DNA of 64,000 nucleotides, from positions 620,001 through 684,000 of the forward strand of contig JAOWBW010000147.1 in the NCBI GenBank assembly GCA_026119855.1, in the 5' to 3' direction. The notes beneath the pieces were generated by a model. The model saw only the letters and a list, made by a program, of their open reading frames with translations. It had not been told where the DNA came from and ran no database searches. Both the position numbers and the translations under genes were made by a program. Every line of letters begins with the position of its first letter. The first letter of the stretch is position 1. This DNA is from Campanula takesimana. Taxonomy: Eukaryota; Streptophyta; Magnoliopsida; Asterales; Campanulaceae. Below, piece by piece: positions 44,433 through 56,650 of this stretch.

Positions 44433-45123
44433 AGCTATTGTTGTTGATGAAAAAGCGAGTTTGAGAGAAAACCGAGTGATTCTAGAAAATAAATAGGAGG
44501 AGAGGGAAAGCTATTGTTGTTGATGAAGAGGCGAGTTTGAAAGAAAACCAAGCGAGTCGGGAAAATAAAGAAGGCAAACTAGGAGAAATATTTAGGAAAT
44601 GAGAATCTATAATGACTTTATAATTTGTATTGCTTAGAAGGCTGTAATTGACATGTACTCTCTTTGCCTATATGAATTGTAATTAACTTGTACTCTCTAT
44701 GTCCCAAAATGAATGTCAAATTTTCAAAGAATGGTAATGTTATCTTTCTTTTACATAATTTTACTTGATTTAGTCAGGTATTTTGTATCTTATACTTGTA
44801 TTATAGTTGCATAAATTCCTCAAATTATTTAATCATATAATTTATCATAAATTGCTTGTATTTATTCTTTCTAATAGACATACAATATAAATGACAGGAT
44901 TTGGAGGGGAGTTGCATCCATATAAAGACTATGGTAATATGATAAGTCCTTTTTGCTTTAAAACCTTAACTCTAAATCCAAAATTGAAGGGAACTATGTT
45001 CTTTTCTCTGTGGAAAAAGCTGGACCAAGTATGGTTGTAAAGAATCCACAAAGTATAAAACGATAAATTTGGTATATATATGAAAGATCATATTTTTAAC
45101 AGATATACTTTAAACAAGTAAAC

Positions 45124-46066
45124 TGTTAGTGCACAAGGGGTCTACTATTCTTGAGGGTAGGTCGACTATCTTGTGGTGCAGTGTGTGTGAATTGAGTTTT
45201 GCAGCGGAATTATGATAAGCTGAAAAGGAGAAATGTAAAGATAAATAACAAGTGTAATGTGTGTGTAAATAGTGTATGAGAGAGTAAGACAAACACAACG
45301 ATGTAACGTGGTTCGGAGTAAAGCAACTCTCCTACATCCACGCCTCGCTATCCTCAACAGTGAAGAGCAATCCACTATAATCCTTTATCAAGTAATTACA
45401 ATAAATTGCATGGAAAATTCCCTCATAATTTTCCAACTTTATTAGTCTCACTAACTATGTTGTGCTTGTTGCTAAGCACTGGAAACCAAAAGAAAAGGTT
45501 TCACAAATGTGAAGATTTGGTGATTTCTAAATGGCTCTAGTCAGCTATGTGAGACCTCTATTAAGTGTGCTTTTACAAGATTTGCTTAAAAGCTTATATG
45601 GATGTTTTTAGAATGGCAAAGAGGTGTGTTATTCACTGTATGTAATTCTCATTTTATAGGTCTTCATAAGGTATCCATTATGTTCTAACGGTTTTGAGCA
45701 TCTTGGGCTTGTGAATTGTCAGTCTCCTATCCTTGACCGGAACAATGCTTATGAATAGTGTCAAGTCAGGTTTGACTTTGACTAGAATTTTGAGTTGCCA
45801 TGCCACGTCATGTAGGTTGAGGTCTACTATCTTGGTAAGGTCGGCTATCTCGCTTAGTGTGAAGGTTCATGATAGTAGACCTTACCTAGATGAAACCTGC
45901 AGTATTGTCCCTTCAGTATTCTTCCATGGATTTGAAGAGGATGATTTTGTAAAGAGATGTTGCTTTAAAAAGTCGAATGTTCATAGAACATTTGGCTTTA
46001 ATTTAAGGGTCTTCATTTGCTTAATTATTTGTCAAAACTTTTTGTTTAGAACCTTGGGTTCTAACA
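45124..46066 (-). repeat. 3' LTR of copia family L, copy 2
   Basis: 943 bp, TGTTAG...CTAACA intact at both ends, followed by the purine-type tract (plus TGTCCCCATTTATTGG). TATA on the minus strand at 45660-45651. The family word is well kept here: GGGTCTACTATTCTTG (about 45138) and GGTCGACTATCTTG (about 45160), with further copies near 45821 and, inverted, near 45871. Confidence 0.8.
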
Positions 46067-46263
46067 ATGTCCCCATTTATTGGAAATAATTAAGCCAGAA
46101 AAGAAATGAACCAACAGTAATCCAATGGAGAGAGTGGCTGACTTCATCAAACTAAAACAGAAAAATAGAGTTAGCCCAAAAGAGATGTAGCCAAAGTCTT
46201 TACATCCCAAAACAAGAACTAAGAAATTGAAATTGTTCAACAGTAAAAAAATTTAGAGAGTGT

Positions 46264-48155
46264 TTAATCAAACAGAGCATCAATGATGTCATCAATCTGT
46301 TATGGAGGTTCTGGTTGTGTTTGACTAAGTTCAACTGCAGTTAAGTGCCTTTCCCTTTCAAGGTTGAGAAGATTCAATTGTCTTTTGTTGAACCTGAAGT
46401 AGTACTGCTTGTTGTTCCAGGTTAGGCTCTCATGTCATCATATGAAATTCCAAGTTGAATGAGCTAACTTTTCTTCATGAGTTCTTATTTCTTTCCCGAG
46501 TCTCTTGAAGTTGTGGGAGCCCTTGAAGCTGGTACTAGAAAAAGAGGTCTGGAATTTGGATTTTCTCTTGGTGGTGCTTGATTTTGAGTGAAGATCTCTT
46601 GAGTTTGAGAGAATTATTTGAAGGACTTGATTTGAGAGAGAACTTTATCTGGTCTACTATCTTTCATGCAAGAATCTTGAACCAACTTGGTTAAGTCTGT
46701 TCTGAGTCCCTTCATTGGTTTTCTAACATAGTTCCCAACTACATTGATGTCTTCATGAGTTACAGCAGGAAAGGGGTTTGGAGATGCTGAGAAAATAGGA
46801 TCAAGAACTAGAGGACATGAATATTGGCAGATGGGGGGTTCTTCCATACAAGGCTCATTTGGAAAGATAGAGGAGCTGGGTAGGCCTCCAAAGAGTCTCT
46901 TGATGGCATGCATTCCATAAAATTTCTCTGTAACCAACTTCCATTAAATGATTTTGGCTAGGTCAATGCATTTGGACACAACAACCCTAGATTTCATGTG
47001 AAGGACTTCTTGCAGATTAGGAAAAAACCACAGAGAAAAGAACTTCTCCCACTGTACCATTTTGCCACCATTCAGGCTAAATGGCACTAATCCTACTTCA
47101 TGAATAATGAACAGATTCAAAGACATCCCGAAAGTCTTCCATTCATTGTGGACAAAGAATAGCCTTCCTGCAAGTTCCCTAGCTGTATCATTTAGTTGAT
47201 CTTTTGAGTAAAACCAAAATTGACTAGTTATAGAAGAGCTCACATTTCTTTAGGGAACTCAAGGTCTTCATAGGAATGTCCTAAGGGCACGGCATAAGAA
47301 AAGAAGAATTCAATTGGGTGAGATAAGAACCATGGAAGGGGCACATAGTACATGTTTAGCAGATGAGTGGAGAAGAAAGGGTCTGTGTTGATGTTGTATG
47401 GTTCAGAATTGAAGATTTCAAAATTGCAGTTGGTGTGAATATGAGGATTCACAAAAGATGATGAGTGTGAGCTTTCAGATGGTTAGAGGATGATTTTTCT
47501 AGTCCAAGCTTCTTCCATGTAGGCTCAAAACCATATCTCTGTCAAGCTCATGAAATTAATCAGTATTTCCAATATCTGATAAGGCATCATATACTTGTCT
47601 ACCAAAAGGATTTTCTTTAGTAAGAATGGCTTTGCCTTTATTAGTAGGTAATGTCAGAGCTGGAATTGAGGGAGAGGGCCTTTCAAGATTCAACAGGGAG
47701 AGGGCTTTTCAAGATTCAACCTGCTAGAATGAAGTGCTTTTGGAATAGTAGAAGTGGTCTGAGGTGGGTCTCTTATCATCTTATCTGTACCAGAGAGGTC
47801 TACTATTGGTTCTTGAGCGACCTCAAGATCAACATTCCCCCTTTCGTTTTCAACACTAGGTTCCCTGATCTCAATATTTTCAAGTTCAAAATCTTTCCCC
47901 CTATCAAATTCAAAAGATGCATTCTCATTTTGTGGATCAAGATGTGACATTCTAGGAGTAGGCATAAACATTAATGATGAGGGTGCTGATGAAGTAGGAG
48001 GATTAACAGAGGGAGAATGATGATTTTTGGATGAGGTATTAGGTGACTTGCTAAGAGACCTTACTGTTTCAACTGCAGTCTTGCTTCCTGAACTGAGGTT
48101 CTCATCAGATGAACCTTGTTGAGTTGGTTTATAGTCAAAGGGTTAAGGAGGAGAG
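46264..48155 (-). pseudogene. extra ORF of family L, copy 2 (main part)
   Basis: Better kept than copy 1. Frames include a 93-codon Glu-rich N-terminal piece (47690-47971), HPIEFFFSYAVPLGHSYEDL (47240-47452), a 99-codon piece with KDQLNDTARELAGRLFFVHN and PFSLNGGKMVQWEKFF (46944-47243), and a 107-codon piece with FYGMHAIKRLFGGLP and VTHEDINVVGNYVRK (46614-46937). Ends TAA 46266-46264. Interrupted at 48156 by a solo S LTR. Position between pol and 3' LTR corresponds to the env-like or accessory ORF of Sirevirus-type elements; function unknown. Confidence 0.55.
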
Positions 48156-49642
48156 TGTTGGTAGTGGTGCCCTAGGCACATTTTTATAAACGTTGTAATT
48201 GTTATCATTTATTTCATATCAATAATGAAATGTTTTGATTATTATTGTTGTTCATGTTTACTTATAATAATCTCCGTCCCTAGTACTTGTTAAGCACTAG
48301 TATAAAGGCTAAATGATCATGGGATGATCATGTTAGACTTATGGGTACTTTTTTGGAACAAGGTACTGGACATGACCCGCTGTATGAGATTTATGTCATG
48401 GTCTATGTCGTACATATATCTCATATTAGTTATGTCATTCGAATCCTTAGACATGAAGTTAGTATAGTCTTCCACTTGATGAACATTATGTTTGACATAT
48501 TCAAACGCTACCTTTAACCGGGAAGTTATAAAAGGTATGATTGGCATAATCGTATTCACGTAAGGAAGAGTAATAAGCTAAATGGATTTGTCCCTCTTCG
48601 GAGAGATCTCAAGCTTAGGCCTCTCGTAGGAATGATGTTGATGAAAATGTTTGGCCGGACTCAAATGAATTGATTAGATCAATGTCATTTGGATTATCAA
48701 CATATTCGGAATCGAGAAAGTATTGAACAAAACAAGTTGACTTGTTGACCATGACTTGTGTTTAATGAGATTGTGGACAAAGGGATTGTGACATGTTCTA
48801 AAGGAATGCGAACTTGTATCTAGTTATACTATTTGGGTAGGTATGATGGTTTGCTAGAACCTAATCATATCTTATGGATTCATGTTTGAGCCCATTGCCA
48901 ACTTAGTATAATCCTAGAGGGTCACACACAATAGAACGAATATTAAATAAGGACCATATTGGAATCTAGTAAATAGGGAAATCTAGGGAAAGTGTGCGAC
49001 CACACATAATGTCTTGGGCAGCCGCACAGTTTGGCTCAGAAAGTACCAGAAACCTTCCAGATAGATGTGCGACCGCACAAGGTTTTTGGGCGGCCGTACA
49101 CCATGTTGGGACTGGTTTCTTTATTTGATTTGGAAAAGAATTTTGGACGGGTTTAGACACAAGTTTCCTATTTGGAATAGGTCTAACTTGTATATAAACA
49201 GCCAAATTCGACCAGAATCATATCATAGCTTTTTTACAAGTCTCCAAAGAGTTTGAGAGAGTTTTATTTTGTTCTAAGACATCCTAGATTGAGGAACAAA
49301 ATAATACACAAACAAAATTCAATATAGTTCATATTGATTGTGAAAACGTGTTTCACAATTTTGGTCTAGCAACCAAGATCAAGTGTTCTTGATATTCGTT
49401 CGTGGTGTGGATACCGCTAGAGGGTGAAGCTTATCATCTTCAAATTTCGTGTTCTTACTTTTGTGATCAAAGCTTCAAGTTCTCCACCAAGATCAAAGAC
49501 CAAATTCAAAGTCATCAAGGGTTAGTTTTTCTAGTATTCATATTGTTGTATTTGATTTAATCATATGAATGGATCTATGGCTTTGGGTTTCATAAATTTT
49601 GAATGCTATTTTCCGCTGCGCATGTTACTACGAAACCCAACA
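48156..49642 (+). repeat. solo LTR of family S, inserted only in copy 2
   Basis: 1487 bp, TGTTGGTAGTGGTGCCC to CGAAACCCAACA, flanked by GAGAG (left) and AAGAG (right), a 5-bp target duplication with one change. Copy 1 shows the uninterrupted site GGAGGAGAGATAGGAG (about 15928). TATA (TATATAAAC) at about 49191. Upstream are two copies of TGTGCGACC(A/G)CACA followed by GGGC(A/G)GCCG(C/T)ACA at 48992-49028 and 49066-49100. Belongs to a different subfamily from the LTR at 16556/50268. Confidence 0.9.
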
Positions 49643-49764
49643 AAGAGATAGGAGAGGAATCAGGAGAGGGTTCTTCATCAGCCAACACAATCCTTCTTTT
49701 CTTGCTTAAGGGGTTGAGAGATACTTGAGGAATCAGGAGAGGGTTCTTCGTTGAATCTTAAAAT
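49643..49764 (-). pseudogene. extra ORF of family L, copy 2 (part beyond the S LTR)
   Basis: Continues the Ser/Pro/Glu-rich N-terminal reading (KKRRIVLADEEP) interrupted by the solo LTR. It aligns with 15930-16052 of copy 1. Confidence 0.5.
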
Positions 49765-49935
49765 TGTTAGGTTTTGATGCATCATGTGCAGCAGAATAAT
49801 AAAATATAATCAAACACCCATGAGTTCGGATCCGTGCATATTGATTAAATTAAATACTAGATGAAAGAATACTAACCCTTGAAGATCGCATCCATGAACA
49901 CGTACTTTAAGGCGCTAAAGAAAACACCCTCTATC
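49765..49935 (-). repeat. inverted fragment of an S-like LTR end, copy 2
   Basis: Same fragment as 16053-16223: TGTTAGGTTTTGATGCATC, then GTGCAGCAGAATAATAAAA, ending at the TGTAATACCCCC start. Confidence 0.6.
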
Positions 49936-50267
49936 TGTAATACCCCCAAAATTTAAGTGTTTTATTTTGGATATGTGTTGTTTTTTAGGATCAAAAAATG
50001 ATTAGTGGGATTTTAGTTGGGCCCCTAGGGAAAATTATGTTAATTGGCCCAGTTAAAAGTGATTTGAAGATGTTAAATTAAATTGAGTTGGCCCATTTGA
50101 AAAATATATTAAGGTTTATAAATTGGTAAAATAACTAAACCTAAATTATTTGATCATAAATCAAATAGAGAATATTTGACGGAAGGGTGCAGCGGTGGAA
50201 AAGAGGACCGAACATGATGGTGGGCGTTCATGTCATAGGTAATTTTCTAAATTTTAGAAATTGGTAG
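49936..50267 (+). repeat. TGTAATACCCC LTR-like sequence, copy 2 (left part)
   Basis: TGTAATACCCCCAAAATTT start, intact here; continues after the S LTR at 51734-52155. No ORF. Confidence 0.4.
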
Positions 50268-51733
50268 TGTTGGTGCCCTAGGCACGTTTATTTAAACGTT
50301 ATGTATGTTATCATTTGATTCATATTAATAAAGAGATGTTTTGATTATTATTGTTGTTCATGTTTACTTATAATAATCTCCGTCCCTAGTACTTATGAAG
50401 CACTAGTATAAGTCTAATTGATCATGGGATAATCATGTTAGACTTAAGGGTACTTTTTGGGAACAAGGTACTGGACATGACCCGTTGTACGTGATTTATG
50501 TCATGGTCAATGTCATATATAAATCTCATATTAGTTATGTCATTTGAATCCTTAGACATGAAGTTATTATAGTCTTCCACTTGATGAACATTATGTTTAA
50601 TGCTACCCTTAACCAGGAAGTTATAAAGGATATGATTGGCATAATCAGATTCATGTAGGGAAGAATAATAAGCTAAATGGATTTGTCCCTCTTCGGAGAG
50701 ATGTCAAGCTTGGGCCCCTTGTAGAATGATGTTGATGAAATGTTTGGCCAAACTCAAGTGAATTGATTGGATCAATGTCATTTGGATTATCAACATATTC
50801 GATAAAGAGAAAAGTATTGAACAAATACAAGTTGACTTGATGACCATGACTTTTGTTCAATGACATTGTGGACAAATGGATTGTGACATGTTCTATGACG
50901 AATACGAACTTATATATAGTTACACTATTTGAGTAGGTATGACTGTTTGCTAGAACCTAATCATATCTTATAGGTTTATGTTTAAACCCATTTCCAACTT
51001 AGTGTAATCCTATAAGGTCACACACAAATAGAACCAATCCTAAAGGACTTAATTGGAATTTGGGTCGAAAGGCCTTTAAGGGATATTAGGAATTTAGAGG
51101 AGAAAATTGGAAAAGAGGAGGGTCCGAGCGGACCTATGTAAGGACCCGGTCAGACCTTACATAGGACCCGGCCGGACCTCCTACTATACCCGGGCGAACC
51201 AAGCCAATTCGGCATGGGATTTTCTAGTTCAGTTTTCTTGCGGGTTTGGTCACTTGTTACCTATTTGGAATAGTTGAAACAAGTATAAAACCCACCTCTA
51301 GTTGCCCTATTCAGTCCATAACTTTGTGATAGCCTCCAAAGAGTTTGAAGGGTTATTTTTTTGTTCTAAGATCTCTTGAGTGAAGAACAAGAACATCACA
51401 AATAAATTCCATATAGTTCTAATATAATTGTGAAAGCGTGTTTCATAATTTGGTCTAGCAACCAAGATCAAGAAGCTACTTGATATTCGTTCGAAGGTGT
51501 GGATACCTATAGAGGGTGTCACCTCCATAGTTCGTGTTCCTACTGTTGTTCGTGATCAATTTTCAAATTCTTTACCAAGAATCAAGGTTGTTAATCAAAG
51601 GCATCAAGGGTCAGTATTCTAGTATTAATTATGCATGTATTTGACTTAATCATATGAATGGATCTATGGGCTGTGGGTTTCATGAAAATTTCAATGCTTT
51701 ATTCCGCTGCGCATGTTATGAGGAAACCCAACA
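50268..51733 (+). repeat. solo LTR of family S, copy 2 of the shared insertion
   Basis: 1466 bp, same flanks as 16556-18031, hence inserted before the duplication. CG-rich words at 51120-51197 (GGTCCGAGCGGACC, GGACCCGGTCAGACC, GGACCCGGCCGGACC, ACCCGGGCGAACC) upstream of GTATAAAACC (about 51282). It lacks the short tandem duplication of copy 1. Confidence 0.85.
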
Positions 51734-52155
51734 ATTTATAAATGGGTAAAGGATGTAAATAGGTCGTGGTAGAGTGGGTGAATGCAACGGTTAAATTTTG
51801 AGAGAGAAATGAGACGTGGGAGTTAATGTAGCCGTTATTGAACAGTAACTGTTGTCCCCTTTTACTGTTCACTCAATAGTAAAATGGTTTGGGCAAGACG
51901 TGATCTTTATTTACTCCTGCAAAATTTGGGTGGAAATGGAAGAGAATTTCAGTCAATTAAACTTGAGTTTGACTGACAAGATCAAAATTCTTTATCCTTT
52001 TTGCAAATCACATCAAGATTTTGCCAAAATTTTCAACCAAAATTAAAATTAAAGTATGATGGCTGTCAAAATTTTATGGGCTCAAGAATGTATAAACATC
52101 TAACCCTATAGTCAAAAATCATGATGAAAGCTATTGAAATTAATTAGCATTTCAC
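51734..52155 (+). repeat. continuation of the TGTAATA-type sequence, copy 2
   Basis: Aligns with 18032-18453; no gene. Leads into TATAAATAG at 52156-52164. Confidence 0.4.
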
Positions 52156-52223
52156 TATAAATAGACAGGGTTCTCAGCTGTTTAGAGTATCACACTTTGA
52201 GTTTTTGCCATTTTTAGAGTATA

Positions 52224-53171
52224 ATGGGGAGGTTATTCTCTAAATTCAGTCTAAGTAAAATGTCCAACACAGCTAAGAATCTTGTTTTTAAGTGTCCAAA
52301 ATTGATAGAGACTGAGGAGGAGAAATTTGAGAGAGAGTTCAATTCTTATTCTGTCCAAACAGATCATAGACTAGTAGAAGAGGTTGATCAATTGCCTAAT
52401 GATTGTCCTCTAAAGTCAGAAGAGATCAAAGAGATAGAGAGAGAAAATAAAGAGAGAATGGCAAGAAAAGAAGGAGTTCATGATTGAAAATGAGCAGGCC
52501 AGATTGGCAAAGATGGCCAAGGAGAGAGGGAAGGCTAAGATGAAGGGCATGTTGGAGAGAAGAAGGTGACCTTGTTGCAGCTATTTGGTGCAACAATTGA
52601 GGTTGAAGAATATATTTGGAAAGGGAAGGAAATTATGGTGAGGCAAGAGAATGTTGTTATGGAGAAGGGTGAGTCATCACAAGTGAAGAGTGAAGGCTTG
52701 GCTGTTGAGCAGTCTGAGGCCATTGAGAGACTTTATCATTCTGTGACAAGGGATGAGCTGACTTTGGATGTTGAAGTGCTTGAAAGTGAAGCTAATAACT
52801 ACAATGGGGTATAAAGATCACCACTAAAGTCCTATGCTAAGCTTTTTAGTGAGTACATGAGATGTTGCAGTCCTGCCAAGGTCTATGATTTTGAAGAAGG
52901 ACCCCCAACAAATGTAGCTTTCATGGTTCAGAGCAGTGCTCATTCCTCAGGAACATTTTGCTTTCTTTCTCCTCTTGAAGACTTCCATAATGATGAACAG
53001 TTCATGGAATGGTGGCTATACAGATAGAGTCCTTCTTTGCAGTTTTCAGTAACTGCAATAGACCCTTTCTTGAAGAGGCACCTCATTTGGCTTGAGAGAT
53101 ATAGGGAGACAAGTCAGAATCCTGAGGCTAGGCCTTTTGGAGGTGAGAATCAGCAGGACACATTTGCTTAA
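52224..53171 (+). pseudogene. antisense ORF beside family-R pol, copy 2
   Basis: Same protein as at 18522. First frame 52224-52487 (MGRLFSKFSLSKMSNTAK, 87 codons), then a shifted coiled-coil-like stretch, then 82 codons 52566-52814 (LLQLFGATIEVEEYIWKGKE...SEANNYNGV), and further pieces with CCSPAKVYDFEEGPPTNVAF and, in another frame, TAIDPFLKRHLIWLERYRET, ending at TAA 53169-53171. The TATA box sits at 52156. The two copies agree on where protein-like reading moves between frames, so the damage is mostly older than the duplication. Function unknown. Confidence 0.5.
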
Positions 53172-53475
53172 GGGTCAAGAAATGGAGGTTTGTAAGGTCT
53201 TGGAGGTGAAACATGTGAACAACTAATTTTGCAAGCTTAGCTGTTCAGGTGAAGGGTTGTTATTGAGAAGAAGTTTGCTGAAGAAAAGGGCTACCATGCA
53301 ATTTAAGAGGTAGCAGAGTTGTGTAGAGTAGGTTTTTGGGTTCTTTGGATGAGACAAAGCATCATTGGACCTTTTGAATGGATCTTTGTCTAAGTTAGCT
53401 GTTGAAGTCTATGAACAGCTAACCACTATCTTTGTACTGTGATTGTTTATGAAATGAATTTTTATTTTTTCCCTT
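53172..53475. other. spacer between antisense ORF and R pol, copy 2
   Basis: About 300 bases, no gene. GTTAGCTGTTGAAG (about 53395) and GAACAGCTAACC (about 53414) form the same inverted pair as in copy 1. Confidence 0.5.
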
Positions 53476-54113
53476 TTATTTTGGCAAGTTAATCATTCCT
53501 AACATTGCTCTTAAAATTTCAAATCTCTTTTCATCCATAGCTCTAGTCAGTATATCATCCACATTGTCCTCATTGCCTACTTTGGCTAAATTGATGTGTC
53601 CTTTTTAACATGGTCTCTAATGAAGTGATGTCTGACTTCAATATGATTTGTTTTAGAGTGTTGATCAGGATTCTCAGTCATAGCAATGGTGCTTGAGTTA
53701 TCACAGAATATAGGAATGTTGGACAAATTCATACCAAAGTCTTGAAGTTGACTTTTAAGGAATAGAATTTTTGAGCAGCAGAGACCAGCTGCAACATATT
53801 CAACCTCAGCTGTTGAGGTTGCTACAGACGTTTTCTTTTTTCTACACCAAGAGATAATCCTAGATCCAATTAATTGACATCCTCCACTAGTTGACTTTCT
53901 ATCTAGATTGCATCTAGCATAATCTGAGTCAGTAAAGCCTATGAGTGAGAATGGTGATTCATTTGGATACCACAAGCAATAATCTGGGGTTCCCTTTATA
54001 AATCTGAAAATTCTTTTTATAGCAGCAAGATGAGATTCTTTAGGGTCTGCTTGAAATCTTGCCCAGAGACAAACACTGTGAGATTCTTGAGGCAGTGACA
54101 TATAGGAGAGATC
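53476..54113 (-). pseudogene. family R RNase H, copy 2
   Basis: 171-codon open piece 53586-54101 with GFTDSDYARCNLDRKSTSGG, SVATSTAEVEYVAAG and IFCDNSSTIAMTENPDQ. A base lost at about 53605 shifts the last 40 codons. The GSLLYVTASR region is shortened as in copy 1. Sense as in the copy 1 entry. Confidence 0.85.
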
Positions 54114-54930
54114 CTATATAGCTTCTGGGAGTGTTTGATCAACACTTTGACCATCAATGTCTGCATGAAGTTTTGTTGTAGTGGATATAGGAGTCTTAGC
54201 TGCTGAGGCAGTCTGCATATCAAACTTCTTTATCATGTCTCTTGTGTACTTTGCTTGGTTGATGAAGATTCCATCATTCATTTGTTTGAATTGGAGACCT
54301 AGAAAGAAGGTAATTTCTCCAATCATGCTCATATCAAATTGCTCTTGCATTAGATCTCCAAATTCTTTGCACATGAATTCAATTGATGATCTAAAGATAA
54401 TGTCATCGACATATACCTGAATGAGTAAAATTTCATCTCCATATTTTTTATGAAAAGTGTGTTGTCTCTGTGACCCTTGGTAAATCCTTTATTGAGTAAG
54501 AATTTAGACAATGTATCATACCAAGCTCTAGGCGCTTGCTTCAGACCATACAAGGGTTTGTCTAACTTATACACATGATCTGGGAATTTGGGATGTTCAA
54601 ATCTAGGTGGTTGACCAACATATACTTGTTTATTCAGTACTCCATTCAAGAAGGCACTCTTGACATCCATTTGAAATACTTTCATCTTCTTGAAGGATGC
54701 AAAAGCTAGGAACATTCTTATTGCTTCAAGTCTTGCAACAGGAGCAAAAGTTTCATCATAGTCTATTCCTTCTTCTAATCTATATCCTTGAGAAACAAGT
54801 CTTGCTTTGTTTCTTTCTACTGTTCCATCTTCACTCATTTTGTTCTGGAATACCCATCCTGTACCAATAACAGTTTGATTTCTTGGTTTGGGAGCATGTT
54901 TCAAAACATTATTTCTTTCAACTATTCAAG
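54114..54930 (-). pseudogene. family R reverse transcriptase, copy 2
   Basis: Pieces of 184 codons (54350-54904; WVFQNKMSEDGTVERNKARL, DETFAPVARLEAIR, FQMDVKSAFLNGVL, YGLKQAPRAWYDT) and 86 codons (54114-54374; MCKEFGDLMQEQF, MIGEITFFLGLQ). A deletion of a few bases near 54452-54470 separates them and puts the catalytic YVDDII-equivalent (about 54400-54418) into the wrong frame. Copia RT; inactive. Confidence 0.85.
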
Positions 54931-55128
54931 TTCTTCTTCCATAGCCTCAATCTAGTCTGCATCTTGAAGAGCTTCATGAATTTTCTTTGGTTCCATTTGA
55001 GAGATAAAGGCACTCATAAAAATATCGTAGTGGGGTTTGCCTTTAGGAACAGTTTCCATTAAAATTGGTAAGGCAATGACAAGATTGTTATCATTGACTA
55101 TGGGAGTTGGGGTCAGCTCAGGGGTAGT

Positions 55129-56040
55129 TTAGGATGGAATAATTTTACAACAGACATTTTCTTCCTCTAAGCTGTTGGGAGGAGGTAAGCTGTAGGGATT
55201 AGGATTGTTGTTGGAAATGTCTTTGGCCAGAACATAGGGAAGAAATGGTGATGTTTTCATTTGAGGATGAGGGATTATTGGATGTGGGAGATGGTTCTGG
55301 AAGGTTGTCAGTGTTCCTAATACTTTCATCAAAGTTACACAAATCAGTGTTGGTTTGATCATTATTTTCATCAAAGTCAACATGAAATAATTCTTCCACA
55401 ACAAGTCTTCTTTTGTTGTACACTCTGTAGGCTTTGCTGTTGTTTGAGTATCCCAGAAAAATTCCTTCATCACTTTTGGAATCAAATTTGTCCCAGTTGT
55501 TCTTACCATTGTTGTGAATGTAGCACTTGCTTCCAAATCCATAAAAGTAGGATATGGTAGGAGTCTTTTCATTCCATAATTCATATGGGGTCTTCATATG
55601 GTACTTGTTGATTAGGGTCTTGTTCTGTATATAAACAGCAGTGGTCACACCTTCACCCAAAAAGTACTTAGGAAGATTGTGTTCTGACAGTATTGCTCTT
55701 GCTGCTTCACAAATGGTTATGTTTTTTCTTTCTGCTGATTCTCCATTTTGTTGAGGGGTTCTTGGTACTGAAAAGTTATGATCAATCTCTATTTGATTAC
55801 AATAGGCTTCAACTCCTGTGTTTTCAAACTCAGTTCCATGGTCAGATCCTACCTTCTTGATGGTCAAGCCTTTAAGATTCTGAACTTTGTTGAACAGCTG
55901 AGTGAGATGATTTAGGGTTTCACTTTGGGATTCAAGCAGAATGATCAAAGTTAATCTATTGTAGTCATCCACAACCATAAGTGAGTATCTTTTTCCTCCT
56001 AGCGATCTTGTTAAGATGGGTCCAAAAAGGTCCATGTGAA
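55129..56040 (-). pseudogene. family R integrase core, copy 2
   Basis: The best-kept piece: 278 codons from MDLFGPILTRSLGGKRYSLM (56035) through MVVDDYNR (Asp), GSDHGTEFEN (Asp, with His for the usual Asn) and RTPQQNGESAERKN (Glu), then TPYELWNEKTP and FGSKCYIHNN and a Ser/Asn-rich tail. A frameshift near 55245 moves the last 40 codons to the overlapping 55129 frame, ending CCKIIPS. All three catalytic acidic residues are present. Confidence 0.85.
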
Positions 56041-56650
56041 TGAGTTCAAGAGGTTTGGATGTGTGTAGTCTTGTTTTTGCAAAAAAAGAGGTTTTCTTAT
56101 GTTTTCCACACTAACAGGCTTTGCACAGCTTATCCTTCTTGAAAGGGATTTTGGGAAGACCTTTAACAAGGTTAGAGTTGGCCAGCTTGGAAATGGCTTT
56201 GAGGTTCAAGTGGGCAAGTCTTTTATGCCATAGCCAAGACATATCAGATTGGCTGTAGGATTAAAGACAATGAGCATTTGAGAATTGGACTACTTCTAGG
56301 TGTAAGCAATAAAGGTTCTTCTTTCTTGCTCCTATGAGAATGACCTTGTTGTTCTTATCCCTAACATGGCATTGATCTTTGGTGCAGATGACATGATAAC
56401 CTTTATCACAGATTTGATTAATACAGATCAAATTGTGTTTAAGGCCTTCAACATAAGATACATCAGTGAAGATGATCTCCATGGTTACTAAGTTCCCTGA
56501 TCCTTTTACCCTAGCTTGAGAATTATCACCAAAGGTTACATTTGGCCCATTCTTTGGTGTTAGTTGTTGAAGCCATTCCTTGCTGTATGTCATGTGTCTA
56601 CTACATCCATTGTCTAAGTACCAAATACCTTTACTAGATACCTACAAAAC
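56041..56650 (-). pseudogene. family R protease and GAG-pre-integrase domain, copy 2
   Basis: WYLDNGCSRHMTYSKEWLQQ (protease active site, about 56575-56630), then GPNVTFGDNSQARVKGSG, VSYVEGLKHNLICINQIC, and the start of the GAG-pre-integrase domain. Its zinc-binding part is present (56090-56280, deleted in copy 1) but shifted, and a TGA falls between its cysteines. Confidence 0.8.

Larger units (their letters stand above)
42630..45123. repeat. gene-like unit C (right part)
   Basis: Continues the unit begun at 33110, after the LARD insertion. It aligns with unit A from 9997 on, lacking about 300 bp (A: 10019-10310). It contains the exon-like block 43269-43340, the promoter 43868-44023, the small two-exon ORF 44175-44432 and the tandem 65-bp pair. 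Ends against the family L LTR at 45124. Confidence 0.75.
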
